Counted from the stretch's first letter, positions 35,027 through 48,327 are shown. The stretch is DNA of 64,000 nucleotides from Rutidosis leptorrhynchoides (GCF_046630445.1 NC_092333.1:712457001-712521000); one strand, 5' to 3'. The notes: generated by a model from the sequence alone, not told the origin. Translations and numbers: made by a program.

Positions 35027-36411
35027 TCACTGAATATCCTATTAGTTTTTTTTAAAAAGGAAAGAAAAATTATAATAAGTTATCCAATCAATAGACTTTT
35101 CTGATTTTGCCCACGTTTCGAATAGCCAAAAGATGCAGCAGAGGGGCAGGATTCGTTTGGTCTCAATATAATTGAGGACTGTTTGGCTCCAATAACCCGG
35201 TCCACGTACAAATCCAACTATTACTACGAACCAGAAAATTTTGATGTCTATCAATTTAACCACTTAAAATAAATTTTCGTAATTTTAAGAAATTTAGATA
35301 AGAAGTAGAATAAAAATCTAAGTCCTAAAAACTAGAATGGCGAGAAATAAGAGAGAAAAAGAGTTCGTCGAAAAAGGTCGAAAAATAAAAAATGGTTGAA
35401 ACATAAAAGGTGACGGAAAAATAAAAGAAACTTATAAAAACTTAAAAATACTTAACTAATTTAACCTTATTACTACAACTAACTTAAAATTATAATCGCA
35501 AATTGAGATTACTAATTGGAATGATAATTGATACATAGTAAAAGGTGTCTAAAAATATTAAAGCTTACAGAAAAAACTAAATCCCAAATGGAAATAACTT
35601 AAAAAGAAACTAAAACTTAAAAAGGCGTCGCAAAATTCTAAAGCACCTAAATCTTAGTCTAAAGAAAAAGCACTTAAGGAATTCTACGGCAAAGCCTAAA
35701 AATCTAGGAGTAAAAATAACTATAGCAAAAACTAAGTTTAAAATTAAATATGAGCTAAAAAATACAAATATTACGCTACAACGATTAAAAAGGGACAAAA
35801 TATAAAAATATACAAAAAGTTGTAAAAAGTACAATTTTTATAAAAATATTATTTTTATATTATTTATTTAATAAAACTACAAATTTTACAATTTTAATAA
35901 ACTTAATTAATACTAAATACATAAATATAAAGTAAAAAGTAAAAATAAAACTAAAATTAATAATAATAATAATAATATTTAGGTTTTAATAATAATAATA
36001 ATAAAAAATAACCCGTGATTAGAGTTTTGTCCGTGTGTCAGAAGACCTCCGCGACTCGCGGCAAATAAAGAAGAAAACCCCGCAAGTCGCGGGGTTCAGG
36101 AATTCAGTTGACAGGACTTACTTTTTACGCGTTTTTCTTTTTATTTTTTTTTTTATTTTGTTTTCTGTTTTTTAAATAATTAAAAGATATTAAAATTAAA
36201 ACTTATATTTTTATAAACTAAAATAAAAATAAAGAAACTTATAAAACTTAAATATTTAACAAAATCCTAAAAATACTAATATTTTTGTTTTTTATATTTT
36301 TGAATAATTAAATACGTATTTCTACAAAAGCAAATTTTTAATAAAAGTAACTAAAAATCTTGTTTTTTTTTTTTTTTTTTATATTAGCGTTGCGCTTCCG
36401 GCTTTTAAGAT
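35027..36411 (-). other. Athila 5' leader
   Basis: About 1.4 kb of AT-rich sequence between the primer site and the gag start codon, with long A/T runs (for example 36362-36380) and a dyad pair near 36047-36096. No conserved ORF was recognised; a 74-codon frame at 35610-35834 is probably chance. Confidence 0.6.
36047..36096. repeat. Paired CpG-rich dyads in the Athila leader
   Basis: One site reads ccgcgactcgcgg and the other ccccgcaagtcgcgggg, the second flanked by matching aa/tt. The second has one arm mismatch. Same paired layout as in the LTR and in the inter-ORF region. Confidence 0.8.
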
Positions 36412-36431
36412 GTTCCCCGGCAGCGGCGCCA
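36412..36431 (-). other. Athila primer binding site (tRNA-Asp)
   Basis: On the minus strand tggcgccgctgccggggaac, eight bases inside the 5' LTR edge. The TGGCGCCG.TGCCGGGGA pattern is the classic tRNA-Asp primer site of Athila and Tat elements. Confidence 0.9.
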
Positions 36432-36439
36432 AAAATACT

Positions 36440-38428
36440 TGATGTCAAAGCAGAGGGGTATAAAATACTATTAAATTTTAGCAGGAAATACTATTAAATA
36501 CGATACAATTTTACACAAGATATTTATTTATTTATAGAATGGATATACTTAAACCTTGCTACAACACTTATAGGCAGTGTACCTAATCGTACAGTAGTGT
36601 AGTTTTTAGTAAGTCCGGTTCGTTCCACAGGGAAATCTTTAAACAAAGCTCAACGCTATATTAGTTTACTTTTATAAAAATACAAATATATATATAAGTG
36701 ATATTATTATTATAAAGGGGGGTTTTTACCGTTTAATGACCGGTTTGTCGATTTTAAAACTTTAGTCGCAGTTAAAACCTAATGTAAAATATAAAATAAA
36801 TACAAGACTTTAAATTAAAGCGTAAAGTAAATAACGATAATGAAATTGCGAATAATAAAAATGCGATAAAATTAAATTGCGATAATTAAAAGTACGATAA
36901 TTAAAAGTGCGATTAAATAAAATAACAATAAATAAAAGTGCGATAATTAGAAGTGCAATTAAATATAAAATAAAGGAAATTAAATATGAAATAAAAGAAT
37001 TATGCTTATTTAAACTTCCGTAATCATGATGTTTGACGTGTTGATTTTAGTTTTATGCCCATGGGTTAATTGTCCTTTGTCCTGGATTATTCAATATGTC
37101 CGTCTGGTTTTTGTCCATAACAGTCCATCAGTCATAAATATAAATTGCAAGTGTCCTTGTCAAATTATTATTATACCCGAAGATAAATATTCCAACTAAT
37201 TGGGGATTCGAATTGTAACAAGGTTTTAATACTTTGTTTAATGAATACACCAGGTTATCGACTGCGTGTAAACCAAGGTTTTACTACTTTGTTAACAATT
37301 ACACCAATTACCCTTGAATGTAATTTCACCCCTGTTTTAATTATTCTAGTGGCTATTAATCCATTCCCGTGTCCGGTTAAATGAACGATTATTCGTACAT
37401 ATAAATACCCCGCCCATCGTGTCCGATCGAGTGTATATGGTAATTTATAGGGACGCCCAATTGTAAATCTTTATATTAACATTAACAAACTTTCATTTAG
37501 TTAAACAAATATAAAGCCCATTAATAGCCCATAGCCTAGTTTCCACAAGTGTCGTTCTTTTATCCAAACCCCAATTATGGTACAAAGCCCAATTACCCAA
37601 TTTTAGTAATTAGCCCAACATCATGATTACTTCGTTTTAAATAAGCATAATAATAACTTAGCTACGAGACATTAATGTAAAAAGGTTGAACATAACTTAC
37701 AATGATTAAAAATAGCGTAGCGTTACACGGACAGAATTTCGACTTACACCCTTACAACATTCGCTAACATACCCTTATTATTAGAATTATAATTAAAATT
37801 AAAATATAAATTATAAATATAAATATATATTACTTCGTATGAATGAGAAAAAAAATGATGATATTTTTGATCAGAATTCGGGTTGATTTATAGCCAGACT
37901 TGATTTTTGGGGCTCCGCGACTCGCGGCCAAATACCCTTAAAACTCCGCGAGTCGCGGAGAGGTATTTACAGTTTACACCCTTGGAGTTTCCTGCTGCCG
38001 ACGGTTTTAAATATATATATATAATATATATATAATTAATATAATTAATTATATATTATATTATATTTATATATATAGTTAACTTGTAATTTTTAGTCCG
38101 TTGCGTCGAGCGTTAAGAATTGACTCTGGTCCCGGTTCCGGATTTTCGAACGTCCTCGCGTACAATTTAATATCTTGTACTTTGCGTTTTGAATCTTGTA
38201 CTCTTGTGATTTTGAGACGTTTCTTATCAATAATTGGAACCTTTTTGATTGTCTTTTGTTCTTTTGAGCTTTTTGGTCGTTTGCGTCTTCAAATCGTCGA
38301 ATCTGTCTTTTGTCTTCACCTTTTATTATTTAAACGAATATCACTTGTAAATAGAACAATTGCAACTAAAAGCTTGTCTTTCTTGAGGAATAATGCTATG
38401 AAATATATGTTCGTTTTTAGCATTATCA
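36440..38428 (-). repeat. Athila 5' LTR
   Basis: 1989 bp, the same length as the 3' LTR. A dyad pair lies near 37917-37961. A plus-strand frame running from this LTR into Copia sequence (38101-38529) is a chance fusion. Confidence 0.95.
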
Positions 38429-41315
38429 AGAATTCCGGATTTGAAAAAGGTAGAACTTGGGTTTTGCGAACCATGTGTATATGGGAAGCAAAAGAAGGTG
38501 ACCTTTGGGAAATCAGGGAATGCACATAAGTTGGAGAAATTGGAGCTCGTTCATACGGATGTGTTTGGTCCAACCAATGTAGAATCACATGGAGGTTCTC
38601 GCTATTATGTCACCTTCATTGACGACTCCACTCGAAAGGTATGGGTTTATTTTCTTAAAGCTAAATCCGATGTATTTAATACTTTTGTGAAGTGGAAAGC
38701 TATGGTAGAAAATGAAACTAACTTGAAAGTCAAGAGCTTGAAGTCGGATAATGGAGGGGAATATGGTAGTCTTGAGTTTAAAGACCATTGTGCAAAGCTC
38801 GGTATTAGAATGTTGAAAACGGTACTGGAGACACCGCAACACAATGGGGTCGCCGAACGTATGAATCGTACGTTAAATGAAAGGCTAAGAGTATGAGACT
38901 ACATGCCGGTTTGCCTAAAATGTTTTGGGCAGATGCGGTTAACACGGCGGCTTATTTGATAAATAGGGGACCCTCAACACCGTTGGGTTTCCGAATTCCC
39001 GAGGAAGAATGACAAGGCAAGAAGGTGAGTTATGGTCACCTTAGGATCTTTGGGTGTAGTGCATATGTGAAGACCAAAGATGCGGATAAAGACAAGCTTG
39101 AAGCTAAGTCAAAGAAGTGTATTTTCATAGGCTACGGGTCGGATGAAATGGGCTATCGTTGTTGGGACAACGAAGCTAGAAAAGTAATTCGTTCGCGAGA
39201 TGTTACTTTTGATGAAGATTCGGTCTATGGCAAACCAGAAACGGGGAGTCCTAAACCGAGTCAAGTTACTTTTGACGATGTTTCTATTGATGATCTTGCA
39301 GGTTCTAGTGGGAGTTTGGGAAACAATGAATTGCCGAATAACGGTGAGGCGTCGGAAAATGCTAATGATGGGGATGATTCGGAAAGCGGTGATGATTCCG
39401 AACATAGTGCGAGTTCTAGTGATGAGGAGGACACAAATGAAACCAGTCCAACCATTCCGGTTACTCCTACACCAAGACGCTCGACTAGAGTGCCCAAACC
39501 TAATCCTAGGTATTCTCCATCAGCAAACTACTTGCTCTATACCGAGAATGGTGAACCCGAAAGTTACTTTGAGGCAAGAAAAACAAAAGAATCCATACAA
39601 TGGGAACTTGCCATGAAAGAAGAGATGGGATCACTTGAGAAGAACAAGACTTGGTCACTAGTGAAGTTACCTCATGATAAAAGGGCATTGCAAAGCAAAT
39701 GGGTATATAGAATCAAGAATGAGATGGATGGCAAGAAAAGGTACAAGGCTCGTTTGGTAGTCAAAGGCTTTCAACAAAAGGAAGGGGTTGACTACAAAGA
39801 GATATTTTCACCGGTAGTTAAAATGACTACTATCCGTTTGGTACTTTCTATGGTTGCATCCGAAGACTTACATCTTGAGCAACTAGATGTAAAAACTGCA
39901 TTCTTACATGGTGATCTTGTTGAAGAGATCTACATGAGGCAACCCGAGGGCTTTGAGGTAAAGGGTAAAGAGAAGTGGGTTTGTAAGCTAAAGAAAAGTT
40001 TGTATGGGTTGAAGCAAGCACCTCGGCAATGGTACTTGAAGTTTGACGAGTTTATGAAGAAGATTGGTTTCTTAAGATGTGAAGCGGATCACTGTTGCTA
40101 CTTGAAGAAATTCAAGTCTTCTTACATAATCTTATTGTTGTATGTTGATGACATGTTACTTGCAGGTTCAAACATGTCCGAAATTAACAAGTTGAAGGGA
40201 TTACTTTCTCGAGAATTCGAGATGAAAGATCTTGGCGGTGCTAGGCAAATACTTGGCATGAGTATTGTGCGTGATCGTTTGAAGGGTACTCTATACTTGT
40301 CTCAATCCAAATATATTGAGAAAGTAGTAGAGAGGTTCAACATGGAAGATTCAAAGGCCCGTTCTATGCCTTTGGGAAGCACCTTAAAGTTATCGAAAAG
40401 TCAATCACCAAAGACGGAAAGAGACAAGAAGGATATGGAAAAGGTTCCATATGCATCGGCCGTGGGTAGTATTATGTATGCCATGGTTTGTACAAGACCC
40501 GATATTGCTCAAGCAGTGGGAGTTGTAAGTCGTTATATGTCTAATCCGGGAAAAGAGCATTGGGAAGCGGTCAAATGGTTGCTTCGTTATTTGAAAGGTA
40601 CTTCTAATATGGGATTGTGTTTCTCCAAAAACAATCTCATACTTAGAGGTTATGCGGATGCTAATTTGGGTGGATGTGATGATTCGGGGAAAAGCACTAC
40701 GGGTTATGTTTTCATAATGGGGAAGACGGCGATTAGTTGGTTATCTCGATTGCAAAAGAGTGTTGCTTTGTCAACCACCGAAGCCGAATACATGGCTATT
40801 GCGGAAGCTTCTAAAGAGCTAGTGTGGTTGAAGAACTTCTTAGGTGAGTTGGGTAAAAGACAAGACTATTGCGTCTTGTATTGTGATAATCAAAGTGCGG
40901 TTCATCTTGGGAAGAATCGGGTATTTCATAGTCGAACGAAACACATCAAGATAAGGTATCATTTCATTCGACAACATATAAATGATGGCACTTTATTCTT
41001 GGAGAAAATCCTTGGTAAGAAGAATCCTGCCGATATGTTTACTAAGGTGGTTACGACGGAGAAATTGAGGTTTTGCATTACCTCAATTGGTCTTCTCATG
41101 AATTGATGAGAGAAGACCCCAGCTAGAGATGTGAATGGTGTTACAAGTTTAACAAGTAGTATTGAAGACCTTTTATCGAAAGTCTACTCATCCGAAGAAT
41201 GTGTTGAGCGTGCGTGTCCCAAATGGTATTTGGCGGTAATCGAAGGTGGTTTAATGTTCTTGGTTAATTCATTGATATGATTGGAGTTTTGTTCAAAGTC
41301 TCCAAGTGGGAGATT

Positions 41316-42089
41316 TGTTAGATTATGGAGACATTTATACAAAACGAGAAGAAAAAAAGCTGTTCCAACACTTGCACGGATTTTGCAGATTTCGGGAAGC
41401 GTGAAGCAGTCAAATGCGGCGCATCTTGACATGGATGCGGCGCATTCATAGAGCAAAATAGTCCGAGAGTTATTGATGCGGAGCATTGAGCTGATATGGC
41501 GCATCAGGGGTCAGATGCGGCGCATCACCATCTCGATGCGGCGCATCGAGTGTTGGTACATGAATCTGGAACGTGAAAAGCAAGTGATGCGGCGCATCAC
41601 ACATCAGATGCGGCGCATCTGGTATCTGGCAGCAAGTTGGCAAGTTGCAACCTTTACATCCGAGCATGCTTTGGCCTCCTTTCACTTTAGGTGCAAAGTT
41701 AATCACTTTACACCTAAAATTAGGGCTGTGATCATGCCATTACAAGGTGGAAAGCATGGCTAGTTGGTAAACAAGATGATTACTTGTCATGATGAAGATT
41801 CCTAGCTAGTTGTCATGGTGTTCTTGTTTTCTCCTATATATAGAACTCATTGTATGCATTTGTAACATACCAAATACATATTCTCAGTAATAAACACTCT
41901 CTAGTTGGTCCGTGGACTAAAGCAATCACACCGATTGCATATAACCACGTTATATCTTGTGTCGTTCTTACTTTTTCGCATTTATTATCTTTCGTTCATT
42001 AAGTGGGTTTGAGTGATCTTGATAGAATCACTACTCGGCTAGTAGTCTTGTAGAATTACTAGTGTTGTTTGGGTCCTAATATCCTAACA
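41316..42089 (+). repeat. Copia LTR at right end of unit 1/2 junction copy
   Basis: 774 bp, followed by ACACA (42090-42094) and PPR' sequence. It carries catattctcag where LTR 3 has cagattctcaa, a variant shared with the LTR at 56695. Confidence 0.93.
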
Positions 42090-42546
42090 ACACATTACCA
42101 AGAAGGACATAAGTTCCACAGTCATCATAATCATCTATCTCCAAACCTTCAACGTGTTTAATCAAACGTTCTAATCTATAAGTATCCCCATGAACTTTAC
42201 AACCCCATATCAAAGATCTCCACAAAACAGCATCGGGCTCAACAGGCATCAATTTGATAAACTTTTCTGCATCATCTAGTCGTCCAGCTCGAGCAAGCAA
42301 GTCAACCACACACCCGTAATGCTGCACTGTCGGTCTAAATTTATATACTTTCTTGATTTTATCAAAATACGATAAACCTTCATCAATCCAGCCCATGTTC
42401 CTACAAGCCGATAATACAGCAGTCATTGTCTTCTCATCGGGCTTTAAATCACACCTCTCCATACGTTCAAACAACTCAATCGCTTCCTTACACCGCCCAT
42501 GGCTTGCAAGGCCCGATATCATCGCGGTCCAAACATAAACATCTTT
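42090..42546 (-). pseudogene. PPR' fragment, unit 2
   Basis: Duplicate of 11644-12100 (residues 266-417 equivalents), with the same substitutions against the full gene. Its C-terminal partner is absent here, because the duplication breakpoint lies inside Copia; only the first unit keeps both halves. Confidence 0.9.
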
Positions 42547-44437
42547 GTTCCCAGATTTAAAGCAGATTGGTGTAGTAGTCGTGAAAATATAGGAAAATGG
42601 GTCGTGTCGGGTTTGGTTGGCCCAGTCACTTTAGGTGTGTGTGGCATTTGCTTCGAGTGTAAAACAACGCACTTCAACAAGGGCCAAAGTGGCCTCAAAA
42701 AATTTAATGTTTATGCGTTGGTCACCTAATGCAGTGTAGTGGGCATAAAAGCATAACTACAACCCTAACAGGCCAAAAGGATAAAAATTATACTTGAATT
42801 CATGCCGGTTAAGATAAAGTTCATATATGTATATATACAGCGAATAAGAAAGATTATTCAACCCAAGAAAGAAGGAAAGATAATTCCACCCTTCTAAAGT
42901 GGATCACGTTAAAACTTCACATAACAATTTAGCTCATAGGAAGTTTTATTAAATCTGCAAAAAGCTCCACAAATAGGGGATGGATTGAAGAAAGTAGTCT
43001 TTTTGGTCTCTTTTCGTAGGTAATGTCATTCTAAGGTGGTAGAATTGCTAATCGAGTAGAGTTTTTAATAATACGATAATGGTTAAGCCACTTGGTTTTG
43101 ATTTACGTTGTTTTTATTATATAACAAGATATATTGTAGACATGAACTATGATAGTGGAACAACTAACCTATTACTAGAAAAGAAATGATGTAGTAGTCT
43201 CTCAATATGCAAAAGTTCGGTTTGAAAGTCAGTGGCGGAGACAAGGGGGGACTGGGTGGTGCTCAGCTACCCTCAACAACCCAAGTTTAGCCATTGCTAT
43301 TCAATAAATTTAATGCAAGTTGCATTAGTTTGAGATGATTTAATGTTAGAAATATCATTGTTATTATTGAAAACTAGTAGAAGAGAAAGAAATTGGTTGA
43401 AGACCAAGAAGAAATTGGTATTATCGTTCAAAGTATGTGACCACAACGTTCATTTGTTATGATTTTATGGTTTATAAAAAAGCCGAGCCCCCCTTAACCT
43501 TAATTTCTCACTAAATATTAACCATTCATATTTTCACTTTTCAAAAACAGTTCATAGCTCATTAAAACAATTATACTACGGATTAACCAAGTATATTCTT
43601 TCTTCTTAAGGGTAAAGAGCAAATATTTATTGATTTCAGAAAGCAGTACTATTAGATGTTACCTAAGTTTCAGGAGACTAGAATCAACTCTCTGATATTT
43701 GTCACGGCATTACGCATTTATTATCATTTATTAAACAGAGAATAAAGGGCATAACGAAAGTACGTACCTTTCTCTCTAGTTTTGTGCTGAAAGATCAAAG
43801 TAATTAGCACCACCTCTTGAGTACATCTGGACGATCAAGTATACACGTCTGAAGCATAACAACGTTCATTGTGACCTATTCCTGTGTTCAAACGAGTTAC
43901 AAATCATCTGTATTAGTCTGCTGCACAGAAGCGATCATTGCATTAACCCAATTACCAAAGTGATCATTGCATCGCCCCAATCACAATTCAGTCAAGAAAA
44001 AGAATCCAACAGATTATATGTAAAATTGGGAATCTATATTCTGATTTTATATGCAAAATGTACATAATAGATGAGATTAATCAGTAGTTGCAAGTGTATA
44101 AGATATGGACCTTTTCTGGTACTAATTGTTACTGTAGTACCATCATGAGCTATTAGTACCATGCTTTGTAAGTGCTTCACTAACAATAAAGGCATTAGCC
44201 ATAAACTTATAACCATGAGACCATAGGAATGTGTAATCCAGCCAAAGAAATTAAGAATTTAACACAACGTCATGTAATAATCAATTTTCAATTATTGCCA
44301 AAAAAATACTTCAACATACAACCTGCATCATACAATTTTTCTAACGAAAAACATGATTTTGGAGTTCATTTTGAATCTATAGTTTGACCTTTAAAACTCT
44401 TTGTTTCACCCTCTCTCGTCTATTTTAATAGTTCCTA
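42547..44437. other. Spacer and PPR 3' flank, unit 2
   Basis: Copy of 12101-13991 with scattered single-base changes (for example agg for atg near 42940). No gene seen. Confidence 0.6.
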
Positions 44438-46171
44438 TCACCAATAATCTCCACATGAGCACTCTCCATTCCTAAAACGATGAAAACGTATACGATCCCG
44501 AACTAATATCTCTCGTTTATAAACCCTTGAAACATGTTTCATAAAAGAGTGACAATCTTCACAAGATCTTAAATTCTTTACAATCCGAATAGTGGCCCCA
44601 GGCTCACTTTTTATCAGCCCAAATGAGACTGCAAGCTTCTCACTATGATGAAGCAATTGTGATGCTTTCTCTTCATCATCTATTTCAAGCAACACCTCCG
44701 ATAATTTTGGATCATAACCGTTATCTTTTAACACCTCATCTATTTCATCCAATTTTTCATAAATACTTCCCGCCTCAACATGACATGTACTTCCAGCTGT
44801 AAATTCATACATAACACCGTTAACTTCAATCCGACTGTTTCCCGATGGCTTCACAAGCCCTTTTTTATTCATTAACTTCCTCATATTCGCTTTGTTCTTC
44901 CATTTCCCATTAGACGCGTACACATTACCAAGAAGGACATAAGTTCCACAGTCATCATAATCATCCATCTCCAAACCTTCAACGTGTTTAATCAAACGTT
45001 CTAATCTATAAGTATCCCCATGAACTTTACAACCCCATATCAAAGATCTCCACAAAACAGAATCGGGCTCAACAGGCATCGATTTGATAAACTTTTCAGC
45101 ATCATCTAGTCGCCCAGATCGAGCAAGCAAGTCAACCACACACCCGTAATGCTGCACTGTCGGTCTAAATTTATATACTTTCTTGATTTTATCAAAATAC
45201 GATAAACCTTCATTAATCCAGCCCATGTTCCTACATGCCGATAATACAGCAGTCATTGTTTTCTCATCGGGCTTTAAATCACACCTCTCCATACGTTCAA
45301 ACAACTCAATCGCTTCCTTACACCGCCCATGGCTTGCAAGGCCCGATATCATCGCGGTCCATACATAAACATCTTTATCACTCGCTTCGTTAAAAATCCG
45401 TATCGCACTATCAATACACCCACATTTCGAATACATATCAATGAGACCCGTAACAACATTCATTTCCATCTTACTCCCTCTATTTTTAACAATCTCATTT
45501 AATTTCATGCCAACGCTCAACGCTCCAGTCTCAGCACAAGCTCTAAGTACCCAAACAACAGTAACGTTATTTACTTCAATCCCTTCCGTTTCCATCTTCT
45601 CAAATAACCGTAAAGCCTCAACGTGCCGTTTATTCTCCACAAACCCGTTAATCACCGATGTCCAAGAAACCACATCTCTGTCAGACATTTTATCAAACAC
45701 CTTACGTGCACACCCCATTTGGTCGCAATTGGAGTAGTAACTAATCAAAGCATTTTGAATATAAGTATCCGGACCAAGCCCGGACTTGAGTACCAACCCA
45801 TGTAACTGTCTACCGAATCTTTTTAACTTCAATTTCGAACAAGCTTTAAACACAAACGGGTAAGTGAACCTATCAGGTAATGGAGAAAATGGGTCATCAA
45901 TGTAATTATTATGCCATGTGAGGAAAAGGGATATGGATTGAAACGGGTCGGGTGAGTCCGAATAAGCTCGGATCATGGTGTTGTGGAAATATGAATTTGA
46001 TGATGAGGTTTGAATTGAGTTGAGAATGTGGCGTGCGTATGTGAGGTTCCCGGATGGTGATAAAGCAGTGAAATTGAAGATCTTGGTTAGGGTTTGTGAA
46101 TGGTTTTGTTGTGGGTTTTTAAGTAACTGTGCGTGTAATTGTGTTGCTTGTGCCATTGTCGTTATTTCCAT
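44438..46171 (-). CDS. PPR-DYW protein, copy 2
   Basis: 577 codons, predicted protein identical to copy 1 as far as I can compare. One synonymous difference is visible at codon 4 (ACG here and in copy 3, ACA in copy 1). All deaminase-signature residues are kept. The very low divergence means that either the duplication is recent or conversion keeps copies alike; selection cannot be judged from this. Confidence 0.93.
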   Translation of the reverse strand: MEITTMAQATQLHAQLLKNPQQNHSQTLTKIFNFTALSPSGNLTYARHILNSIQTSSSNSYFHNTMIRAYSDSPDPFQSISLFLTWHNNYIDDPFSPLPDRFTYPFVFKACSKLKLKRFGRQLHGLVLKSGLGPDTYIQNALISYYSNCDQMGCARKVFDKMSDRDVVSWTSVINGFVENKRHVEALRLFEKMETEGIEVNNVTVVWVLRACAETGALSVGMKLNEIVKNRGSKMEMNVVTGLIDMYSKCGCIDSAIRIFNEASDKDVYVWTAMISGLASHGRCKEAIELFERMERCDLKPDEKTMTAVLSACRNMGWINEGLSYFDKIKKVYKFRPTVQHYGCVVDLLARSGRLDDAEKFIKSMPVEPDSVLWRSLIWGCKVHGDTYRLERLIKHVEGLEMDDYDDCGTYVLLGNVYASNGKWKNKANMRKLMNKKGLVKPSGNSRIEVNGVMYEFTAGSTCHVEAGSIYEKLDEIDEVLKDNGYDPKLSEVLLEIDDEEKASQLLHHSEKLAVSFGLIKSEPGATIRIVKNLRSCEDCHSFMKHVSRVYKREILVRDRIRFHRFRNGECSCGDYW

Positions 46172-46264
46172 GGCGGTGTTCGCGAATAGAGCCTAATTGA
46201 TGCGCGCGAAACTTTATAGTTAGTTGATGGTTGTTCTAATTTTAAATAATGGGAAATTAGTATC

Positions 46265-46638
46265 ACGGTGTGTTTGGATGAAACTAGCTTAGAGCTGGAG
46301 TTGGAGCTGGAAGTTGTAACTTATTTTTTTAGCTAGAAGTTAGAGCTTATATTTTATAATTGTTTGGTAAAGTAGCTGAAGCTTATGTATATAAAATGAC
46401 TTAAAGAACAAAAAATAAATGATAAATAATGATTTAGGGGCTAATAGTGTAATTTTACTTTCATAAGCTTCCTAACTTATTTTTAAAAACTAATTCAACT
46501 AGCTTATTTTTTCAGAGCTTATTTTTTTCATAAGCTCTGAAATATTTGTATATCAAACAAGGCTAGAAGCTGGAGCTTATGAAAAAAATAAGCTTAAGCT
46601 ACCACAAGCTCCTAGAAGCTGCGTCGCCAAACACACTC
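46265..46638. mobile_element. hAT-like MITE, unit 2
   Basis: Same insertion as at 15819-16192, with target repeats at 46257-46264 and 46639-46646. The left end reads cggtgtgtttgg instead of ctgtgtgtttgg. Confidence 0.75.
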
Positions 46639-46929
46639 TTAGTATGCAATATATTATAGGAGTAGTATTTTCTCTATTTGATAACCCCTTGATAGCCCAT
46701 AATTTCCGGATAACGTATTCTACTCATATGTATCTTTTTTTTCCCAACGTTAGACTCATATCATGGATATTTCAACACATGACTTGAACTCGCAACCATA
46801 AGCTTGATGAGTTATTTGAATACCAGTAGGTCAAATGCACTTTAGTAGATTCGTCTGAAGTAATCAAACATATTCATATTTGACATTTTTTCGTACCACT
46901 CAAAATATATTACTATACTACTACAACAA

Positions 46930-47147
46930 TATTAGTCTGTATGTATTTATGTATATGTATATAGTTTACTTAGCCCGTCAACCCATCTCAAATGTACATA
47001 ACTCGTAGAATTAAACTCATTTATGTCGTATATATTTACATTAACGTCAATATATACAATAAAAATAGGCTTAACCCTACGTGCTATATACATCTGAGAT
47101 GGACTATGTAAACTACATACATATACATAAATACATACAAACTAATA
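46930..47147. repeat. Foldback element, unit 2
   Basis: Copy of 16485-16702. Followed by about 0.9 kb of AT-rich sequence without a recognisable gene. Confidence 0.6.
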
Positions 47148-48023
47148 AACAACAATAACAATGCAGTATAAGAAATATGAGGTATTTAGTATGTTATTAA
47201 AGATTAATTTTCTCTATTCATCCACAACAAGTAAATATATCAAATCTAGTTACACGCTATATAAATTGTATATATTTAACGAGATGAATAGCTTATTATA
47301 ACAAGACAATCCTCGCTCTTTTCCATCTATGCATACTAGTATTGGCTAGTCATAGTCCTGTCCTTTTGGTTAATACAAGGGGGAAATCGGGAACGGTTTC
47401 ACGTATATCTATATCTTAATAAACTAAAGAAACATAAATATATATAAAAAATATTAAAATAGATTATTTATCACGTAATGCTAAGGAAAGCGAAATTACC
47501 ATTAACACCGACCTTTTACGAGTAGTATACATGGTCAATTGTCAATTGAACCAAATTTTATGAAAAAGCCTAATACATCTTATTATCATCATCTTCCAAG
47601 TTTTGCACTCTAAAATCCAAATACTCAAAACACATAAATACTCAATTATTTAACTCAAATCATGCCGTCTCCCAGCCCAGCCCAAACACATGACTTGTCA
47701 GATGATTTGTTAAGCCCAATAATCCTGACCCTCTACAAGTAAATTACCATTTTACGCATTTTTCGAAAGCCGTTAGAATCTCACAAAAGGATACTTCAGG
47801 AACCCTATAGATACGTTACAAAACCCCAAACAAATACCATTGAGTCATTGACCCACACAAAGTCACCACCTCTTGTTCGACTATCTCATATTTTCTCGTC
47901 TCAAACTATCGAATCCCTCTCTACAAAACCTATATGATCTTCATTCTTCATCTTTTCATATGAAACAAAAAATAAATAAATTCTCATATAAAAAGCTACA
48001 CAACTTATTAAAGTACGCCGCTA

Positions 48024-48327
48024 ATTATCCAAACCCTTTTATATAATTACATCATTTTTCGTCCTATATTGGTTCTTGATCCACCTATTTGTTTTCAGCT
48101 CCGAATTAGAAACCCTAAATTAGATTACAAACCCTAAAAGGTTTAATACTAAAATTGTTATTCAAATTCTTGGGTTTTCTTATAATTAATCTACTAATGA
48201 ATGGGAGTTTTACTATTATTATCCAACTCTTTTCTCTAATTACATCATTATCGTATATGGGTTCATGATCCACCTATTTGTTTTCCGCTTCGAAGAAACC
48301 CTAAATTAGATTACAAACCCTAAAAGG
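48024..48327. repeat. Duplicated AAACCCTAA-containing segment, unit 2
   Basis: Copy of 17579-17882, with repeats at 48024-48142 and 48218-48327, leading directly into the minisatellite. Confidence 0.65.

Larger units (their letters stand above)
21525..38428 (-). mobile_element. Complete-looking Athila-type Gypsy retrotransposon, 16.9 kb, nested in Copia
   Basis: The element reads right to left: 5' LTR 36440-38428, tRNA-Asp primer site, long leader, gag-pol, small zinc-knuckle ORF, Athila Orf1-like ORF, 3' noncoding region with a purine tract, 3' LTR 21525-23513. Target duplication AGAAT at 21520-21524 and 38429-38433 restores the Copia sequence gggagaattccggat. The LTRs are both 1989 bp and I noticed only one difference between them (T at about 23416, C at about 38335), so the insertion is very recent, probably well under a few hundred thousand years at usual plant rates. 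It looks whole. Integrase C-terminal phrase [15 protein letters not shown] and the primer site point to the Athila clade. Confidence 0.95.
21182..42089 (+). mobile_element. Incomplete Copia copy at unit 1/2 junction, split by Athila
   Basis: Left part, 21182-21524: the last 68 bp of a Copia internal region, the start of an LTR (from 21250), then a short pol segment encoding the GAG-pre-integrase LWHRRLGH. Right part, 38429-42089: the integrase core, reverse transcriptase, RNase H, 3' tail and a complete LTR (41316-42089). Between them sits the Athila element. The copy is incomplete in its 5' half and has roughly two or three breaks. Its right LTR abuts ACACA and the PPR' fragment exactly as in unit 1, so it is a duplicate of the same insertion and not a new one. 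Confidence 0.9.
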
